Both the position numbers and the translations under genes were made by a program. Of a DNA stretch of 64,000 bases, positions 61,086 through 64,000 are shown one piece after another (position 1 is the first letter of the stretch; every line of letters begins with the position of its first letter). The notes under the pieces are model-generated. The model was not told the origin of the DNA. It did no database searches and saw only the letters and a list, made by a program, of their open reading frames with translations. Source of the stretch: Paulinella micropora (taxonomy: Eukaryota > Cercozoa > Imbricatea > Euglyphida); the NCBI GenBank assembly GCA_009731375.1, contig BJOX01000034.1, positions 1,068,020 to 1,132,019 on the forward strand. The letters are read 5' to 3'.

Positions 61086-61118
61086 GACGTTCCGCCATAA
61101 AAAACTGGGAGGGGGTAC

Positions 61119-61336
61119 TGTGGACATCACCCCCCGAATTATCTGGTAAAAAACTTATTTATAGATTTCGTCTGGCCGGACACGTCTGAAATGCCAATTT
61201 GATCCTGGTCTTTTGGCGGCTTTTTGTCTTTGCGTCACTGAGCTAATATAACGAGACATCATCCTCTTTTTTGAGGATTGTGTTTGGTTATATTACCGAC
61301 TTACTCTTCCATTGAGCTATCTTTGGGGATAGTACA
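61119..61336 (+). repeat. Y1 3' LTR
   Basis: 218 bp, nearly identical to 44280-44498 and preceded by GGGAGGGGGTAC. Followed by X LTR sequence (CAACTATCCTTTTATGACTG). Confidence 0.85.
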
Positions 61337-61408
61337 TTACAACTATCCTTTTATGACTGTTTACTTGAAGACTCGCGACACTATCCGTTTGAGAACAGGA
61401 GACCTCAC

Positions 61409-63082
61409 CATATGTAAATTCAACATAAGGGAAAGTTCCTTAGTGAGGGGTTTGACTTTTTTGAATTGATTATTTGCGCATAGGATTCCTCATATATTTC
61501 TTGAAATATTTCACTATGGTGAGCATATCCTTATTTTTAATAGTTTTTGAGAAATCTGTAATTGAAGTTGTGTAAAAAAGCACCATTACGTGTGGAAAAA
61601 AATTCGGAAAAAGACAGGTCGGGCCGTCATTTTTTTGCTGATTCAATGTGGTAAAAAAATGGTTTGCAACCACGATTATGATTAAAGAATCTGTCTTTGG
61701 TTGTTATTTTATTAGATTTTGAACTATGAAACGTTGTACAATACGTCTTAACAAATAATTTAATCGAATTTCGGAAAATTTTCAATATCTCTGAGAAACA
61801 CAGTGTCGGCTGGAAAACAGTCCCTCAAGGGCAAATAAAAAAGCAAACAAAAATTTATTATGAAAGGAATTACTGCTCCTATAGCTCATAAACGAGTCGG
61901 GGGGGTTCAAATACACTATAGCTTGAATTCTGGGGGAAGGGGAGCTAAAAAATACATGAAACCTAGAAGAAAACTGGTCAACACTTTTTTGACATTCCGA
62001 CATCTTGGACTTACCTGCCTCCAGGAATGAAGCAGACACATCCCTTTTTCAATATTTTTGTATCTATCGTAAGTATATGTCAGGGAGACATGATTACACT
62101 AAAAAAACTGGAGGAGAAAGGTCCAGGAAAAAATGTACAGGCATGTGTAGGTCAGACACGTGAAGTTCAGACACGCGAAGTTGTGAAAACCCACTTTTTG
62201 GTTTGTAGCTTCTAGGCAAAATGAACAAAAATCCTTTGGTGGAGCTTTAGTTTATGGTTGTGAAAGACGATTCCAATACTTAAAGTTCTTAAAACTGATG
62301 AATACTAAAATGTATATGTCCCCAAAACCATAAAAATGCTGGTTTTGTGATTTTGAGTTTTTGCCTTCCACAGACATTTACAAATAACACAAAGTTGGAG
62401 AAATACGTTTAATGATAATACAAAACGATTCACCTATTCATCTGTGCAAGAAATAATACTTAAGCTACAAAATATAGATTTTCATGTTTCGACAAGGAAA
62501 AAATAGCTGATTTTCTACTAGCTAGTTTGTAGCCTACAAGTAAAAGTATCAAAAGAGATTTTATACAAGTGATGAAAAACACTCAAAGTTACTATGTATA
62601 TACTTAGATAGCTATGATATGTCTTGTGCTAAGAGATATCTGATGCACTCAGGAAACCCTCCCCTCTGTGCTTTTTTCCTAGGTTGGCCGGGCCAGGACG
62701 CAGCGTGGAAGCCGGGGAATTTCATTGCATTTTTTACTGAAAAACATGGTCAGAACGTCTTGCCGGGTGGTACGCAGAACTAAGTAATTACAACAGATAA
62801 AATCATGTGGTTTTTACTAAATAAAAGCTTAACAAGTGTAGGGTTGCGCACAATACTTTCCTGATCAAAAAAATTAAAAAATCACATTTTAGTATTACAT
62901 TATAAAATAGTCAAAAATATTACCGTTACGTATATTTCAAATTCAAATTTAATTTTTGAGTTGAATATGGCAAGCCAATCATCTGATTTAGATCTCTACA
63001 ACAAAAAAAAAATTACTAAAAAATAATCAGAACTCGTTAAGTTCCGTGTGCCACCGCACTAAATCCATCCAATTTACATATG
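61409..63082. mobile_element. 1.67-kb AT-rich TIR element (MITE-like), CATATGTA family
   Basis: Starts CATATGTAAATT (61409-61420) and ends AATTTACATATG (63071-63082), a perfect 12-bp inverted repeat. X LTR sequence is continuous across it (GACCTCAC before, CAATCTACG after; the uninterrupted copies read GACCTCACAATCTACG), so the limits are well fixed and any duplication is one or two bases. The interior has no convincing ORF. Confidence 0.7.
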
Positions 63083-63278
63083 CAATCTACGTTCGACTTG
63101 ATTGTAAGTTGCAACCAAGCCTGCCAAGAGTTCGAAATTACGTAAATAAACGAAGTGACCTCTCTACTATTTACTGGTATTTCACCTGCTCTCATTGAGT
63201 CAGGACTTAAAGCAGCCATAGTGTTCTATTAAAAGTTCGGTGTATCTGCCCACTTGAAGAGTTGTATACAAACTCACA
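63083..63278 (+). repeat. X LTR (third copy), right end
   Basis: Continues the X LTR from 61408 and ends at AAACTCACA. The sequence after it (CTTAACTCGAG) differs from the X leader, so 63278 is the outer end of the array. Confidence 0.75.
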
Positions 63279-63372
63279 CTTAACTCGAGTAATCCTTCGA
63301 GTACTGAACTGAGTTTTATCACAGTTTACACTAGTTCAAGTTTTGCGAAGCTCAGCTCACCAAACTCACAAT

Positions 63373-63587
63373 CTACGTTCAGTCGCGTTCGTACTTTGCA
63401 ACCCAAGTCTGCATCAAGTAGAAATCTACGTAAATAAACGAAGGCGGTGACCGCTCTGTTATTTACTAGTATTTCACCTGCTCTCTGGAGTCAGGACTGA
63501 TTAATAAATGCATTCATAGAGATTTTTAATAAGAGTTCGTTGTGTAATTACCCCTTGGACCCGAGTTGTATCCAAACTCACAATATT
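63373..63587 (+). repeat. Older, diverged X LTR fragment
   Basis: A second, more diverged match to the last 200 bases of the X LTR (AATCTACGTTCAG, TTATTTACTAGTATTTCACCTG, GAGTTCGTTGTG, CAAACTCACAAT). It lies 95 bases past the array end. Confidence 0.6.
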
Positions 63588-64000
63588 GATAACCTCAAAG
63601 TGAACTGTGATGGGCAATGCTTTTACGCAAGCATTATTTTTTATATTGTAATCTTAGTAGTTGAAACAGCTGTTGTGTCAGGTCAGCACTTGACAAAAAA
63701 AAAAAAAAACTTCAAGACTGAGCAGAAATTTACCAGTGGCACAGTCTGGCACATAGACAAAAAAGATTGAAATTCGATGATTTTTATTTTTGTAATATTT
63801 CTTTGTTTGAATGAGTGTCCCCAGCAGCGAAAAAAAAAAAAAAACACGCAAAAAGCGCTGAGGATAATAAATCAACATCAGTAGATTATTAGTGTGAAAA
63901 CCACCAGGACTTGTTCTTGGGTGTCTTCTGTCTATTTCATGTCCTCTTTGATTGGCTGTTGTTGTTGTCATCTTCATAATCATCGTCTTTGTCGTCTTTT
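63588..64000. other. Right end of window, no supported gene
   Basis: AT-rich with two A-runs (63697-63710, 63829-63843). On the minus strand the last 60 bases read as an acidic tail (KDDKDDDYEDDNNNSQSKRT and stop at about 63937), which could be the end of a gene entering from the right, but the evidence is weak. Confidence 0.3.

Larger units (their letters stand above)
44280..61336 (+). mobile_element. LTR retrotransposon Y1, with nested Y2
   Basis: Bounded by LTRs of 219 and 218 bp (44280-44498 and 61119-61336) that differ at only five or six positions, so insertion is recent compared with the X array. The interrupted X LTR sequence lines up across the insertion. Flanking bases CGAC and TTAC would be an imperfect 4-bp duplication. 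It contains leader, gag, pol, 3' UTR and, inside the 3' UTR, element Y2. Confidence 0.85.

Overview
The window is nuclear DNA of a eukaryote, probably a protist or alga that I cannot name. Evidence for this is phase-consistent GT-AG introns (for example 30107-30195), several LTR retrotransposons, a TIR DNA transposon and kilobases of trinucleotide microsatellite. There is no sign of bacterial operon structure.

Region 1 (about 1-6709) is GC-rich, compact and without visible introns, with every gene on the minus strand. It looks like an endogenised relic of a large DNA virus or virus-like element. It holds the N-terminal half of a class I ribonucleotide reductase large subunit (cut by the window edge), a 115-aa membrane-like protein, a 926-aa replication protein that joins a family-A-polymerase-like (TV-Pol-like) module to an SF3 helicase, an iteron-like repeat array next to an assembly gap, and a 300-aa protein I do not recognise. 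Two of these genes carry the same 11-bp motif at exactly the same distance, 28 nt, from their ATG. A RanBP2-type zinc-finger gene (6869-7330) and GATA/TTC microsatellites follow.

Region 2 (7803-9358) is an AT-rich element with perfect 15-bp terminal inverted repeats. It may interrupt a host exon.

Region 3 (9776-63278) is a single invaded array of one Ty3/gypsy-like LTR retrotransposon, here called X. By homology there are three tandem copies (B, A, C) that share LTRs, and a 12.6-kb inversion (9956-22570) cuts through them. Copy C carries a long extra coding region between protease and RT. It is itself interrupted by an 11.5-kb TIR transposon (29119-40657) that holds an intron-containing transposase-like gene, further gene remnants and about 6 kb of (CTA)n/(TAG)n. 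The last X LTR is split by a second LTR retrotransposon, Y1 (44280-61336). Y1 in turn contains a related copy, Y2 (54335-61085), in its 3' UTR, flanked by a 4-bp duplication. The same X LTR is also split by a second CATATGTA-ended element (61409-63082).

The Y family uses an in-frame UGA between gag and pol, in a UGA-CUA context known to favour readthrough. Single-base frameshifts in both pol copies show that neither is intact. The last 700 bases hold an older X-LTR fragment and nothing clearly coding.
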